From: Sphingomonas sp. BK580
GTDB lineage: Bacteria; Pseudomonadota; Alphaproteobacteria; Sphingomonadales; Sphingomonadaceae
Assembly: GCF_014194975.1 (NCBI RefSeq)
Contig: NZ_JACIAY010000007.1
Span: 1-64,000, forward strand
Direction: 5' to 3'
Length of the DNA: 64,000 nt
Shown piece by piece: positions 37,875 through 47,438 of the stretch. Each line of letters begins with the position of its first letter. The first letter of the stretch is position 1. The translations under genes were made by a program, and so were the position numbers. Below the pieces are notes generated by a model that did not search any database, had not been told where the DNA came from, and was given only the letters and a program-made list of their open reading frames with translations.

Positions 37875-39905
37875 TCACTTCCCCGCGAAGGCCGCGCGCA
37901 GGAAGCCGTCGCTCTTGCGCAGCATCTCGGCGCGCGCGCGGTCGTCGTCGAGCTGGTGGTCCAGCCCCTCGTACACCACCAGCGTCGAGGGCTTGCCCGC
38001 GCCGCGCAGGCGTTTGTCCATCAGCTTCGACTGGCCCACCCCGACGTTGAGGTCGCGGTTCCCGTGGAACATCAGCACCGGCGCCTTGAAGCGGTCGGCG
38101 TGGCGCGCGGGCGAGCCCTTGCCGATGTTCTCGCCCGAGCCGATCTGCCGCTCGACCATCGCGTGGTTGCTGAAACCCTCGCTCTCCTGCTTGGTGCGAC
38201 CGAGGTCGGTCACCGGCGCGATCGCCACCACCGCCTTGAACAGGTCGGGGTCGACGACGTTGCTCTGCAGCGCGGCATAGCCGCCGTAGGACCAGCCGAC
38301 GATGCCGAGCTTGGCCGGATCGGCGATGCCCTGCTTGACCAACCAGCGCCCGGCGTCGCTGACGTCGCCGATCGCCAGCTCCCAGGAGCGGAAGCCGTTG
38401 TTGGCGAACCACGCGTCGCCGTAGCCGGTCGAGCCGCGGAACTGCGGCTGGAGCACCGCATAGCCCGACGCCGCGAAGAACTGGACGAGCCAGTCGAAAC
38501 CCCATTCGTCGCGATAGGCCGGCCCGCCGTGCGGCATCACGATCGCGGGCAGCCCCTTGGTCGCGCCACCCGGTGGCAGCGTGAGATAGCCCGGCACCAT
38601 CGTGCCGTCCGCCGCGGGGAACTTGACCGACGTCATCTGGCCGAGCGGCACGCCCTCCAGCTCGGGACGCGCGGCGATCAGCGGGTCGAGCGTGCGCTTG
38701 GCCTTGGTGTAGAGATAGTACATGCCGGGATCGACGTCGCTGCCGGCATAGACCAGTAGCCGGCTCTCGTCCGCGGTGGCGCCGACCAGCCCGATCAGCG
38801 GCGATTTGGGCAGCGCCTTCGCCAGCTTGGCCGCGAGCGTCTTGTATTCCGGATCGAAATAATCGGTCTGGCGGCGATCGGTCACGTACGTGGCGCCGAT
38901 CACGCGCCCGTGCCGCCCGATCCGCGCGATACCGCCGACGTCGACCTCGGGATTGCTCCACACCAGGTTGGCTTTCATCGAGCCGTCGAGCGCGACGCTG
39001 TAGAGCGCGAGCCGCCCGTCGAGCCGCTGGGTCGCGAACGCCACGTCGCGCGTACCGTCGACCGCGAGCGGCTCGAGCACGCTCGGGCCGTCCTGGCGCG
39101 AGGTGCTGAACGGCTTCCACGCGTCCTGGCCGGTCGGTCGGTAGCTGTAGACGGTGTCGCCCCTGAGCTCGCCGTCCTCGCGCCGCGGCATCGTCTCGCG
39201 GACGCGGATATGGCCCTGACCGTCGGCCAGCCAGTCCTCGGCGTCGGACACCGGGCGCTCGATCAGCTGCGCCTTGCCCGTGCTGCTGTCGACCAGCTCG
39301 ACGCCGAGCCCGTCGCGCGACACCGAGCTGGCGTTGAAGCCGTCACCCCGCTCGGGGATGAAGTCGCGCTGCATCAGCACCCAGCCGTCGCCCGCGCGCC
39401 AGTCGATCACGTCGCCGTCGAACTGGTTGAGGCGGGTGGCGCCGAGCCGGCTCTTGCGGCCGAGGTACAGCGGGTGGCCGCCGTCGGCGTCGAAGGCGAA
39501 CAGCCGCGAGTAACCCACCTGCTTGTCGTAATAGTCGGCCACGCCGCGGAATTTGCAGACCAGTCGCGCGGCGGATGCCCAGCCGCACAGCGACGGTGTC
39601 AGCCGCTCGCCGTTGCCCAGGTCGACCATCTCCTCGCGCTGCTTGGCGACGTCGATCAGCCGCACGGCGCTGCCGCGCCCCTGCGTCGCGCTGATATAAG
39701 CGATATGCGCGCCGTCGGGCGCCAGGCTGATCTGGCCGACATGCTCGCGCGCGCCGAAGCGGCTCGCCAGGTCGCCCGTCACCGGTGCCGCCGGTGCCGC
39801 CGGCACCGCAGACGCGCCGTCCGTCCCCGCCGGCGCCGCGGTCGCGGCCTGGCCGGTGAGCCCCGCGAGCAGCGCGCACAGCGCCGCCCCCGTCTTCCCC
39901 TTCAT
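37875..39905 (-). CDS. secreted S9-family prolyl oligopeptidase-like peptidase
   Basis: The protein is 676 aa: signal peptide (ALCALLAGLTGQAATA), an Ala/Pro-rich linker, an N-terminal beta-propeller (about 60-410) and a C-terminal alpha/beta-hydrolase domain. Nucleophile serine lies in GWSYGGYAAL, oxyanion region in MPHGGPAYRDEWGFDW, and the catalytic histidine in GLDHQLDD. It resembles dipeptidyl/acylaminoacyl peptidases of the S9C type, degrading oligopeptides in the periplasm. ATG 39905 or the preceding GTG 39908 are possible behind GGGGGAAG. It is divergent from an M28 peptidase gene, suggesting a peptide-scavenging neighbourhood. Confidence 0.92.
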   Translation of the reverse strand: MKGKTGAALCALLAGLTGQAATAAPAGTDGASAVPAAPAAPVTGDLASRFGAREHVGQISLAPDGAHIAYISATQGRGSAVRLIDVAKQREEMVDLGNGERLTPSLCGWASAARLVCKFRGVADYYDKQVGYSRLFAFDADGGHPLYLGRKSRLGATRLNQFDGDVIDWRAGDGWVLMQRDFIPERGDGFNASSVSRDGLGVELVDSSTGKAQLIERPVSDAEDWLADGQGHIRVRETMPRREDGELRGDTVYSYRPTGQDAWKPFSTSRQDGPSVLEPLAVDGTRDVAFATQRLDGRLALYSVALDGSMKANLVWSNPEVDVGGIARIGRHGRVIGATYVTDRRQTDYFDPEYKTLAAKLAKALPKSPLIGLVGATADESRLLVYAGSDVDPGMYYLYTKAKRTLDPLIAARPELEGVPLGQMTSVKFPAADGTMVPGYLTLPPGGATKGLPAIVMPHGGPAYRDEWGFDWLVQFFAASGYAVLQPQFRGSTGYGDAWFANNGFRSWELAIGDVSDAGRWLVKQGIADPAKLGIVGWSYGGYAALQSNVVDPDLFKAVVAIAPVTDLGRTKQESEGFSNHAMVERQIGSGENIGKGSPARHADRFKAPVLMFHGNRDLNVGVGQSKLMDKRLRGAGKPSTLVVYEGLDHQLDDDRARAEMLRKSDGFLRAAFAGK

Positions 39906-40024
39906 CACATCTTCCCCCTGTTCCCCGTCACAAATCTAGCCGGCGCTGCGCGCGCCGCAAGGGCCGCGTGGACAGCGGTGACCCAGCTTGGCATGAGGCG
40001 CCGGCATCCTCCTGGAGTACGTCC

Positions 40025-41677
40025 ATGCGTCTGCGTCTCTCGTCCTTGTCCCTGCTCGCGCTGGCCGCGGCGAGCGCCGTCGCGGCGCAGACCGTGCCGA
40101 TCGCGCCGATCTCCGAACAGACACTCAAAGAGGTGACGAAAGAGTTATCCTCGGACGCTTACGAGGGCCGCGCCCCCGGCACCGCCGGCGAGGAGAAGAC
40201 CGTCGCCTATCTGGCCAAGCGCTTCGCCGCGGCGGGGCTGACGCCGGGCAACAAGGGCAGCTGGTACCAGGACGTGCCGCTCGTCGAGCTGACCGCCCGC
40301 AACGTCTCGCCGCTCGTCTTCACGGGCGCGGGCGCGCCGCTCAGTCTCCGATACGGGCCGCAGATGGTGGTGGGCAGCCACCGCATCGCCCCGCGCGAGG
40401 AGGTCAAGGACAGCGACGTCGTCTTCGTCGGCTACGGCGTCAACGCGCCCGAGAAGGGCTGGAACGACTATGCCGGGGTCGACGTGCGCGGCAAGACGGT
40501 GCTGATCCTGATCAACGATCCCGACTGGCGCACGCCCACCGTCGGCGGCACCTTCAACGGCCGCGCGATGACTTATTACGGCCGCTGGACCTACAAGTTC
40601 GAGGAAGCCGCGCGGCAGGGCGCCGCGGCCGCGCTGATCGTCCACCAGACCGAGCCCGCGGCCTATGGCTGGAACGTCGTCCAGTCGAGCTGGACCGGCG
40701 CGCAGCAGGTCGCCGACGCCGCCGACGGCCATGCTGACCAGAGCGCGGCGATCGGCTGGATCCAGTACGACCAGGCCAAGGCGCTGTTCGCACGAGAGAA
40801 ACTCGACTTCGACGCGCTCGCCGCCGCGGCGTCGCGCAAGGGCTTCCGCGCGGTGCCGCTCAAGGGCGTGACCGCCTCGGTCTCGTTCGACGAGACGGTT
40901 CGCAAGCACATGTCGCGCAACGTCGTCGGCGTACTGCCGGGCAAGACCCGTCCGGACGACTATGTCCTCTACAGTGCGCACTGGGATCATCTCGGCCATT
41001 GCGAGGCCGCGCCGGACGGCGACGACATCTGCAACGGCGCGATCGACAATGCCAGCGGCACCGCCGCTCTTGTCGCGCTCGCCGAGGCCAATGCCAAGGC
41101 GGGGCCGGCGGCGCGCAGCCAGGTCTTCGTCGCGGTGACGGGCGAGGAATCGGGGCTGCTCGGCTCCGAATATTACGCCGCCAACCCGCTCTACCCGCTG
41201 GCGCGCACGGTCGGCGGGGTCAACATGGACGCGCTGTCGCTCGCCGGGCCGGCCAAGAACGTCGTGGTGGTCGGCAAGGGCAAGTCCGAGCTCGACTCTT
41301 ATCTCGACGCGGCGCTCAAGGCGCAGGGGCGCTATGCCTCGGACGAGCCGACCCCGGAGAAGGGCTTCTACTATCGCTCCGACCATTTCAGCCTCGCCAA
41401 GCGCGGCGTGCCGATGATCTACTTCGACGCGGGCGACGACTTGGTGGCGGGCGGCAAGGCCGCGGGCGCCGCGGCGGCGAAGGACTATGAGGAGCACCGC
41501 TACCACGGCCCCAAGGACGAATATGATCCGAACTGGAACTGGGCGGGAACGGTGCGCGACGTGCAGCTCTATTACTCGATCGGGCGCGCGCTGGCCGAGA
41601 GCGACGCCTGGCCCAACTGGGTCGCTGGCGACGAGTTCCGCGCGATCCGCGACCGCAGCCGCGCCGCGGCGCGCTGA
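40025..41677 (+). CDS. secreted M28-family metallopeptidase (PA domain)
   Basis: The protein is 550 aa. A signal peptide (LSSLSLLALAAASAVAAQ) is followed by a PA-domain insert (about 125-240) and the M28 di-zinc catalytic domain with SAHWDHLG, GAIDNASGTA, GEESGLLGSEYY and YRSDHFSLAKRGVPMIYF. It is probably an aminopeptidase in the periplasm or outside the cell. ATG 40025 begins the signal peptide, with CTGGAG upstream. Agmatine deiminase follows 15 nt after its stop, so they are co-transcribed; a functional link is not obvious. Confidence 0.92.
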   Translation: MRLRLSSLSLLALAAASAVAAQTVPIAPISEQTLKEVTKELSSDAYEGRAPGTAGEEKTVAYLAKRFAAAGLTPGNKGSWYQDVPLVELTARNVSPLVFTGAGAPLSLRYGPQMVVGSHRIAPREEVKDSDVVFVGYGVNAPEKGWNDYAGVDVRGKTVLILINDPDWRTPTVGGTFNGRAMTYYGRWTYKFEEAARQGAAAALIVHQTEPAAYGWNVVQSSWTGAQQVADAADGHADQSAAIGWIQYDQAKALFAREKLDFDALAAAASRKGFRAVPLKGVTASVSFDETVRKHMSRNVVGVLPGKTRPDDYVLYSAHWDHLGHCEAAPDGDDICNGAIDNASGTAALVALAEANAKAGPAARSQVFVAVTGEESGLLGSEYYAANPLYPLARTVGGVNMDALSLAGPAKNVVVVGKGKSELDSYLDAALKAQGRYASDEPTPEKGFYYRSDHFSLAKRGVPMIYFDAGDDLVAGGKAAGAAAAKDYEEHRYHGPKDEYDPNWNWAGTVRDVQLYYSIGRALAESDAWPNWVAGDEFRAIRDRSRAAAR

Positions 41678-41692
41678 ACAGGAGTGACCCAC

Positions 41693-42658
41693 GTGTCCCG
41701 TACCCCGCTGCCCGAATGGGCGCCGCACCAGGCGGTGTGGATCGGTTTCCCGAGCCACCCCGAGCTGTGGCAGGACGATCTCGACCAGGCGCGCGACGAG
41801 GTCGCCGCCTTCGCGCGCGCGGTCCATGCCGAGGGGCGCGGCGAGCAGGTGCTGCTCGTCGCCGCCGACGCCGAGGCCGCCGCGGCGGCGCGCGCGCTCG
41901 CGCCCTTCGCCGAGGTGCTGGTGCAGCCGTTCGGCGACATCTGGCTGCGCGACACCGCGCCGATCGTCGACGGCGACGGGCGCGCGCGCGACTTCCAGTT
42001 CAACGGCTGGGGCGGCAAATACGACCTGCCCGGCGACGACGACATCGGCGCGCGGCTGGCGCGCGCGCGCGGGATGGTGGTGCTGCCGTGCGAGTGGGTG
42101 CTGGAGGGCGGCGCGATCGACGGCGACGGCACCGGGCTGGTCGTCACCACCGAGCAGTGCCTGCTCAACCCCAACCGCAACCCCGCGCTGACCAAGGAGG
42201 CGGTGGAGCGCCGCCTCGCCGCGGACCTGGGCTATACGCGCGTGCTGTGGCTCGGCGACGGGCTGCTCAACGACCATACCGACGGCCATGTCGACAACCT
42301 CGCGCGCTTCGTCGGCCCGAACCGGCTGGCGCTGCCCGTCGGCGCGGAGAACGACCCCAATTGGCGCGTCTACCAGGACGCCGCCGCGCGCGCCCGCGCC
42401 GCGGGGGTGGAGGTGGTCGAGATCCCCTCGCCCGGCCGCGTGCTGCGCGACGAGGACGTGGTGCCGGCGAGCTACATGAACTTCTACGTCGGCAACGCCG
42501 CGGTGGTGGTGCCGGTGTACGGCACGCCGCAGGACGAGGCCGGCGTCGCGGCCGTACGCGCGCTCTTCCCCGACCGCGAGGTGATCGGGCTGCGCGCCGA
42601 CGCGATCCTGACGGGCGGCGGCAGCTTCCACTGCATCTCGCAGCAGATCCCGGCGTAA
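41693..42658 (+). CDS. aguA: agmatine deiminase
   Basis: The protein is 321 aa of the porphyromonas-type peptidylarginine deiminase/agmatine deiminase family. It converts agmatine to N-carbamoylputrescine for putrescine synthesis. Motifs are WIGFPSHPELW, GDIWLRDTAPI, FNGWGGKY, LEGGAIDGDG, NDHTDGHVDN and the terminal catalytic cysteine in GGGSFHCISQQIP. GTG 41693 is chosen because AGGAG lies 8 nt upstream; the GTG at 41684 overlaps that signal. No carbamoylputrescine amidase (aguB) gene is next to it; it would have to be elsewhere. Confidence 0.94.
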   Translation: MSRTPLPEWAPHQAVWIGFPSHPELWQDDLDQARDEVAAFARAVHAEGRGEQVLLVAADAEAAAAARALAPFAEVLVQPFGDIWLRDTAPIVDGDGRARDFQFNGWGGKYDLPGDDDIGARLARARGMVVLPCEWVLEGGAIDGDGTGLVVTTEQCLLNPNRNPALTKEAVERRLAADLGYTRVLWLGDGLLNDHTDGHVDNLARFVGPNRLALPVGAENDPNWRVYQDAAARARAAGVEVVEIPSPGRVLRDEDVVPASYMNFYVGNAAVVVPVYGTPQDEAGVAAVRALFPDREVIGLRADAILTGGGSFHCISQQIPA

Positions 42659-42838
42659 GGGCGGAGCGGGCGGCGCGCGGGAGGCGAAACGAAGCCGGAT
42701 GGTCGCTCTCTGCTAGCGGCCCCACTCGTCCGCCCCTCCCGGCACCTCTCCTCCGTACTCCCCGCCCGTATCGCTCCGCGATCGCGCCTCTCCGCCCACC
42801 GTCCTTCTGCCTTTTGGCTCGTCGCCTCTCGCCCCCCT

Positions 42839-42933
42839 CGTCATCCCCGCGCAGGCGGGGATCCATAGACGCTGACGTGGCGGCCCTTGCACGAGCGGCA
42901 GCGTGCCTGGATCCCCGCCTCCGCGGAAATGAC
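42839..42933. repeat. paired REP-like palindromes (CGTCAT class) in a 430-nt gap
   Basis: A unit starting CGTCATCCCCGCGCAGGCG at 42839 and an inverted, slightly decayed partner ending GCGGAAATGAC at 42933 flank a spacer containing GACGCTGACG. The left unit is nearly identical to that at 20676. The remainder of 42659-43088, between aguA and the amidohydrolase gene, shows no coding or RNA signal. Confidence 0.75.
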
Positions 42934-43088
42934 AAAGCGTGGTGCGGGGAGAGGACAGGGACGAGGACGTGGGGGCGGGGCATGACCGGGCGGGGCGCGG
43001 ATCAATTCGTCGCCCTCCTCATCATATCACCCCCCGTGACGAATGCCGCGCGGCAGCCTAGCCTCGTCCCACGACAACAGGGGGCAAC

Positions 43089-44417
43089 ATGCTGAGAACA
43101 CTCGCCGTCACACTCGCGCTCGCGCTCGCCGCCGGGGCCAACGCCCAGCAGCCGACACCGACCGCCCCGCCCGCCACGCCCGCGCCCACGCTGATCTACG
43201 TCCACGCCGGCCAGCTGCTCGACCGCCCCGGCGAGCGCCCGCGCGGCCCCAGCACGGTGATCGTACGCGACGGCGTGATCGCCGAGGTGCGCGACGGGCT
43301 CGTCCCGCCACCGGCGGGCGCGCGGCTGGTCGACCTGTCGCGTGAGTTCGTCCTGCCCGGGCTGATCGACATGCACGTCCATCTCTGGGGCATCGGCGGC
43401 GACCCGCTGCGCGAGCGGCTCACCCGGCTCAACACCGACTCGGCCGACGACCTGATGACGGCGGTGGTCAACGCGCGCCGCACGCTCGAGGCGGGCTTCA
43501 CCACCGTCCGCGACCTCGGCGGCGATCCGCGCGGCATCCGCGCCTTGCGCGACGCGGTCGAGCGCGGCGACGTGGCGGGGCCGACGATCGTCAACGCCGG
43601 GTCGATGATCTCGGTCACCGGCGGGCACGGCGACGGCGGCAACGGTCTCGCCGAGGAATGGGCCGACGCGGTCCACGCGCATCAGATCAACGTCTGCGAC
43701 GGGCCGGACGACTGTCGCCGCGCGGTGCGCGCGCAGGTCGGGCTGGGCGCGCAGGTGATCAAGTTCGCCGCCACCGGGGGCGTGCTGTCGAACGTCGCGG
43801 GCGGGCTCGGCCGCGCGATGACCCCCGAGGAGATGCGCGCCATCGTCGAGACCGCGCACGCGCTCGGCCGCAAGGCCACCGCGCACAGCCACGCCGCCGA
43901 GGGGACCAAGGCGGCGCTGGAGGCGGGCGTCGACTCGGTCGAGCACGCCAGCTACCTCGACGACGAGACGATCCGGCTGTTCAAGGCGAGGGGAGCCTAT
44001 CTGGTACCGACCGAGATCGCCCCGCTCGCCGCGCTCGCGCAGGCGCGCGCCGGGGCGCTCCCGCCCGCCACCATCCCCAAGGCCGAGGCGGCCGCGGCGG
44101 CGCTCCACGCCAACCACAAGAAGGCCTGGGCGGCGGGGGTGAAGTTCGCCTTCGGCACCGACAGCGGCGTGTCGCGCCACGGCGACAACGCCACCGAGTT
44201 CGTGCACCTGGTCGACCTCGGCATGACCCCCGCACAGGCGATCCGCAGCGCCACCGTCGCGGCCGCCGACCTGCTCGGCCGCGACGACCTGGGCGTGATC
44301 GCGCCGGGCAAGCGCGCCGATCTGATCGCGGTCACCGGCTCGCCGCTCGACGACGTGCGCCGGCTGGAGGCGGTCGACTTCGTCATGCACCGCGGGGTGG
44401 TGGCGAAAGGCGGGTGA
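43089..44417 (+). CDS. secreted metal-dependent amidohydrolase (Xaa-Pro/Xaa-Arg dipeptidase-like)
   Basis: The protein is 442 aa with a signal peptide (LAVTLALALAAGANAQ) and an amidohydrolase TIM barrel: metal ligands in DMHVHLWG, the bridging lysine in VIKFAATGG, histidines in HSHAAEG and VEHASYLD, and Asp in FGTDSGVSRHG, then PGKRADLIAV. It resembles the exported prolidase/imidazolonepropionase-like group that cleaves dipeptides. It lies after two other secreted peptidases, so dipeptide hydrolysis is the likely role. ATG 43089. Confidence 0.9.
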   Translation: MLRTLAVTLALALAAGANAQQPTPTAPPATPAPTLIYVHAGQLLDRPGERPRGPSTVIVRDGVIAEVRDGLVPPPAGARLVDLSREFVLPGLIDMHVHLWGIGGDPLRERLTRLNTDSADDLMTAVVNARRTLEAGFTTVRDLGGDPRGIRALRDAVERGDVAGPTIVNAGSMISVTGGHGDGGNGLAEEWADAVHAHQINVCDGPDDCRRAVRAQVGLGAQVIKFAATGGVLSNVAGGLGRAMTPEEMRAIVETAHALGRKATAHSHAAEGTKAALEAGVDSVEHASYLDDETIRLFKARGAYLVPTEIAPLAALAQARAGALPPATIPKAEAAAAALHANHKKAWAAGVKFAFGTDSGVSRHGDNATEFVHLVDLGMTPAQAIRSATVAAADLLGRDDLGVIAPGKRADLIAVTGSPLDDVRRLEAVDFVMHRGVVAKGG

Positions 44418-44662
44418 GCGGACGGACGCGCTCGCTTCTCTCCCGTGCCCGTCGAGTAGCCGCCGAGCCCGTCGAGACGACGCATCGACAAGGCGCCGCG
44501 GGGGGCGCTCCCTCAGTGCGTCCTCATCGCCACACTTGAGCCCGCGCGCCCGCCCGGATAGACGCGCGCGCTCACCCGATCAGGGTCGAACCTCGCCGTC
44601 CGCCGCCGTGCGATTCGTCTGCGTCCGCGGGCGGCGTCATCTTTTGCGAGGAAAACAGCGAC

Positions 44663-44929
44663 ATGGCGGAAGAGCGGGGCGAGGGCATGGGCGGCGGGGC
44701 GGTCGCGGCGGACGAGCTGCGGCTGCTGATCGAGCGCGCCGAGCGGCTCGAGGAAGAGAAGAAGGGCATCGCCGACGACATCAAGGACGTCTTCGCCGAG
44801 GCCAAGAGCCGCGGCTACGACGCCAAGGCGATCCGCCAGATCATGAAGATCCGCAAGCAGAAGCGCGAGGAGTATCAGGAGGAGCAGTCGATCCTCGAGG
44901 TGTACATGCAGGCGCTCGGGATGCTCTGA
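44663..44929 (+). CDS. gapR: GapR nucleoid-associated protein (DUF2312)
   Basis: The protein is 88 aa, almost wholly alpha-helical and charged, matching DUF2312/UPF0335: LRLLIERAERLEEEKKGIAD, DIKDVFAEAKSRGYDAKAIR and KQKREEYQEEQSIL. In Caulobacter GapR forms tetramers that clamp overtwisted DNA ahead of replication and transcription and stimulate topoisomerases. ATG 44663 follows GAGGA at about 10 nt. The gene stands alone between the amidohydrolase and PilZ genes. Complete. Confidence 0.93.
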   Translation: MAEERGEGMGGGAVAADELRLLIERAERLEEEKKGIADDIKDVFAEAKSRGYDAKAIRQIMKIRKQKREEYQEEQSILEVYMQALGML

Positions 44930-45028
44930 TCGCCGGAACGGGTCACGATCGCTGTCGCGTTAACGGCTTCTTCGCGCCGGCGGTGGCATAGCCGCCTCCT
45001 GGTTCAGCGATGAGGGAATGCGACGACG

Positions 45029-45559
45029 GTGCTCGCGGCGCTACAATCTGGCTTTCGCCCGCGCGAGGAGCGGATCACGGTCCTGATCCCGTCGCGGATG
45101 CGGCTGGGGGCGAAGTGGGTCGACGTGGTCATTCACAACGTCTCGTCGCGCGGGCTGATGGGTGGCTGCGACGAGCCGCCCCAGCCGGGCAGCTATATCG
45201 AGATTCGCCGCGGCACGATCGTGATCGTCGGCCGCGTGCAATGGGCCAAGGGCCGCTTCTTCGGCATCAAGTCGCAGGAGCGGCTGTCCGTCAGAGCGCT
45301 GGTCGACGAGCCGCGGCTCGCCAGCCGACCGCAGCAGAAGCCCGAGCAGGACCTGGGCGAGCGCCGCGCCGAGCGCCGCCTCGCGCATGAGGCGCAGATG
45401 GCGCGCAAGGTGGAGCGCTCGCGCGCCTTCGCCTCGGCCTTCCAGTTCATCGTGATGGCGCTGGTGGGCGTGACGCTCGCGGTGATCGCGGCGCAGGGCG
45501 TCTACGGCCTGCTCTCGCGCCCCGCCGACGCGATCGGCGCGGCGCTCGAGGGGAAGTAG
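45029..45559 (+). CDS. PilZ-domain protein with C-terminal membrane anchor
   Basis: The protein is 176 aa. The PilZ domain (about residues 10-95) has the RPREER arginine motif and NVSSRGLM where the usual motif is D/NxSxxG, so c-di-GMP binding is plausible. A helical charged segment (110-140) and one transmembrane helix (FQFIVMALVGVTLAVIAA) follow. It would place a c-di-GMP reader at the inner membrane. GTG 45029 is the first in-frame start after a TGA stop. A REP pair separates it from the convergent acyl-CoA ligase gene. Confidence 0.8.
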   Translation: MLAALQSGFRPREERITVLIPSRMRLGAKWVDVVIHNVSSRGLMGGCDEPPQPGSYIEIRRGTIVIVGRVQWAKGRFFGIKSQERLSVRALVDEPRLASRPQQKPEQDLGERRAERRLAHEAQMARKVERSRAFASAFQFIVMALVGVTLAVIAAQGVYGLLSRPADAIGAALEGK

Positions 45560-45568
45560 GGGCGCAGC

Positions 45569-45645
45569 GTGCTCCTGCGCACGCAGGAGCCTCGGTTCGC
45601 CAGCGAAGCCGCCCGGGTCCTGTGTTCCCACGTGCGCAGGAACAC
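45569..45645. repeat. paired REP-like palindromes (GTGCTC class)
   Basis: The unit at 45569-45591 begins GTGCTCCTGCGCACGCAGGAG, identical to 23039. The inverted partner at 45621-45645 (TGTTCC...GGAACAC) has diverged. It lies between convergent genes. Confidence 0.7.
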
Positions 45646-45685
45646 CGCCTTCAACGAGGCCACGCCCGCGCCCGAAGGCAGTCGC

Positions 45686-47404
45686 TCAGCTCGGCGTGAT
45701 CGGCGGCGACTCCATCTCGGCGCGGATCTCCGCCACCAGGTCCTTGCGGCTGAGCTTGCCGATCATCGTCTTGGGCAGCGCCGCGCGCACCACCACGCGG
45801 TCGACGCGCTCGTGCTTGCCCAGCTGCGGGTTGAGCCAGTCGCGCAGCGCGGCGCCGTCGACCCCGCCCATCTCCTCCGTCAGCGTGACATAGGCGCGCG
45901 GGACCTCGCCGCGGTAGGTGTCCGGCATGCCGATCACCAGCGCCTCGCGCACCGCGGGATGGTGGTAGAGGATCGCCTCGATCTGGCTCGGGAACACCTT
46001 GAACCCACCGACCGCGATCATGTCCTTGAGCCGGTCGACGATGGCGATGAAACCGTCCGAGTCGATCGTGCCGACGTCGCCGGTGCGCAGCCAGCGCCGC
46101 CCCTGCGAGTCGAGCGCGAAGGTCGTCTCATCGGCGTCGGGGCGGTTCCAATAGCCCGCCATGATCTGCGGCCCCAGTGCGACGATCTCGCCAGGCTCCC
46201 CTGGCGCCGCCTCGCGCGTGGCGTCCTCCTTGTCGACCAGCCGGATACGGGTCGACGGCAGCGGCTGGCCGATCGTGCCCGGCTTCTGCGGCGGGTCGTA
46301 AGGGTTGGTGGTGAGCACGCCGGTGCTCTCCGACAGGCCGTAACCCTCCACCAGCGTCGAGCCGGTCGCCGCCTCCCAGCGCGCCTTGAGCTCGGCGTTG
46401 AGCGGCGCGCCGCCCGAGATGCAGACGCGCAGGCTGGTCAGGTCGGTCCTGCCCAGCGACGGGTGATCGAGCAGCGCCTGGTACATGGTCGGCACGCCCG
46501 GCAGCGAGGTCGGCCGCGTCCGCGCGATCGCGGCGAGCGCCTGGCCGGCGTCGAAGCGCGGCAGCAGCACCATCTCGCCGCCGGTCACGATCGTGCGGTT
46601 CATCACGCAGGTGTTGGCGAAGACGTGGAACAGCGGCAGCACGCCCAGGATCCGGTCGGTCTGGTCCCGGTGCGGGTCGAGGCAGGCGACCTGCCGCGCG
46701 TTGGCCGACACGTTGGCGTGGGTCAGCATCGCGCCCTTGGGCACGCCGGTGGTGCCGCCGGTGTACTGGATCAGCGCGACGTCGCGCTCGGGCGCGATCG
46801 CGGCAGGGGGCAGCGCGCCGTCGTTGGCGATCAGCTGCGAGAAGGCGAGCACGCGCGGGTCGTCCGGGCGCGGCGCCACCTCGCGCCGCTTGAGCAGACG
46901 GTAGGCGACCGACTTGGCGGGCGGCAGCACGCCCGCGACCGAGCCGACCACCAGCCGCTCGAGCCCGCTTTGGTCGAGCACCGCCAGCGCGTTGGGCAGC
47001 AGCGCGGTGGCGGAGAGGGTGAACAGCAGCCGCGTGCCCGAGTCCTCGACCTGGTGGCAGAGCTCGTCGACACTGTAGAGCGGCGAGAAGTTGACGACGG
47101 TGCAGCCCAGCCGCAGCGCGCCGTGATAGGCCGCGAGATAGTGTGGCGTGTTGGGCAGGAACAGCCCGATGCGGTCGCCCTTGCCATAGCCGAGCGCGGC
47201 GAGCCCGGTGGCGACTCGCCGCACGCCGTCGGCGAGCTCGTCGTAGCTGTAGTGGCGCCCGAGGAAGTCGATCGCGGGGCGCTGGCCGTGCTGGCGTACC
47301 GAATCCTCGAACAGGTCGATCATCGACCGCGGCGCGAAGCCGGTGGCCCAGGGCACCGGGTGGCGATAGGCGTCCTGCCAGGCGTGCTCGTCCGTCATTG
47401 ACAT
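45686..47404 (-). CDS. fadD: long-chain fatty acyl-CoA ligase
   Basis: The protein is 572 aa of the AMP-forming ligase family. The P-loop is YTGGTTGVPKGAMLTH, with VEGYGLSESTGV, the hinge region RTGDVGTIDSDGFIAIVDRLKDM and the C-terminal catalytic lysine in KTMIGKLSRKDL. It activates fatty acids to acyl-CoA, feeding beta-oxidation (a hydratase and a thiolase are encoded about 8 kb away). ATG 47404 is used; ATG 47398 is also possible and the ribosome-binding signal is weak for both. Length and motifs match FadD; substrate range is not visible. Confidence 0.92.
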   Translation of the reverse strand: MSMTDEHAWQDAYRHPVPWATGFAPRSMIDLFEDSVRQHGQRPAIDFLGRHYSYDELADGVRRVATGLAALGYGKGDRIGLFLPNTPHYLAAYHGALRLGCTVVNFSPLYSVDELCHQVEDSGTRLLFTLSATALLPNALAVLDQSGLERLVVGSVAGVLPPAKSVAYRLLKRREVAPRPDDPRVLAFSQLIANDGALPPAAIAPERDVALIQYTGGTTGVPKGAMLTHANVSANARQVACLDPHRDQTDRILGVLPLFHVFANTCVMNRTIVTGGEMVLLPRFDAGQALAAIARTRPTSLPGVPTMYQALLDHPSLGRTDLTSLRVCISGGAPLNAELKARWEAATGSTLVEGYGLSESTGVLTTNPYDPPQKPGTIGQPLPSTRIRLVDKEDATREAAPGEPGEIVALGPQIMAGYWNRPDADETTFALDSQGRRWLRTGDVGTIDSDGFIAIVDRLKDMIAVGGFKVFPSQIEAILYHHPAVREALVIGMPDTYRGEVPRAYVTLTEEMGGVDGAALRDWLNPQLGKHERVDRVVVRAALPKTMIGKLSRKDLVAEIRAEMESPPITPS

Positions 47405-47438
47405 CGCTGTAAGCAACCGCGCCGCCAGCGACAAGCGG

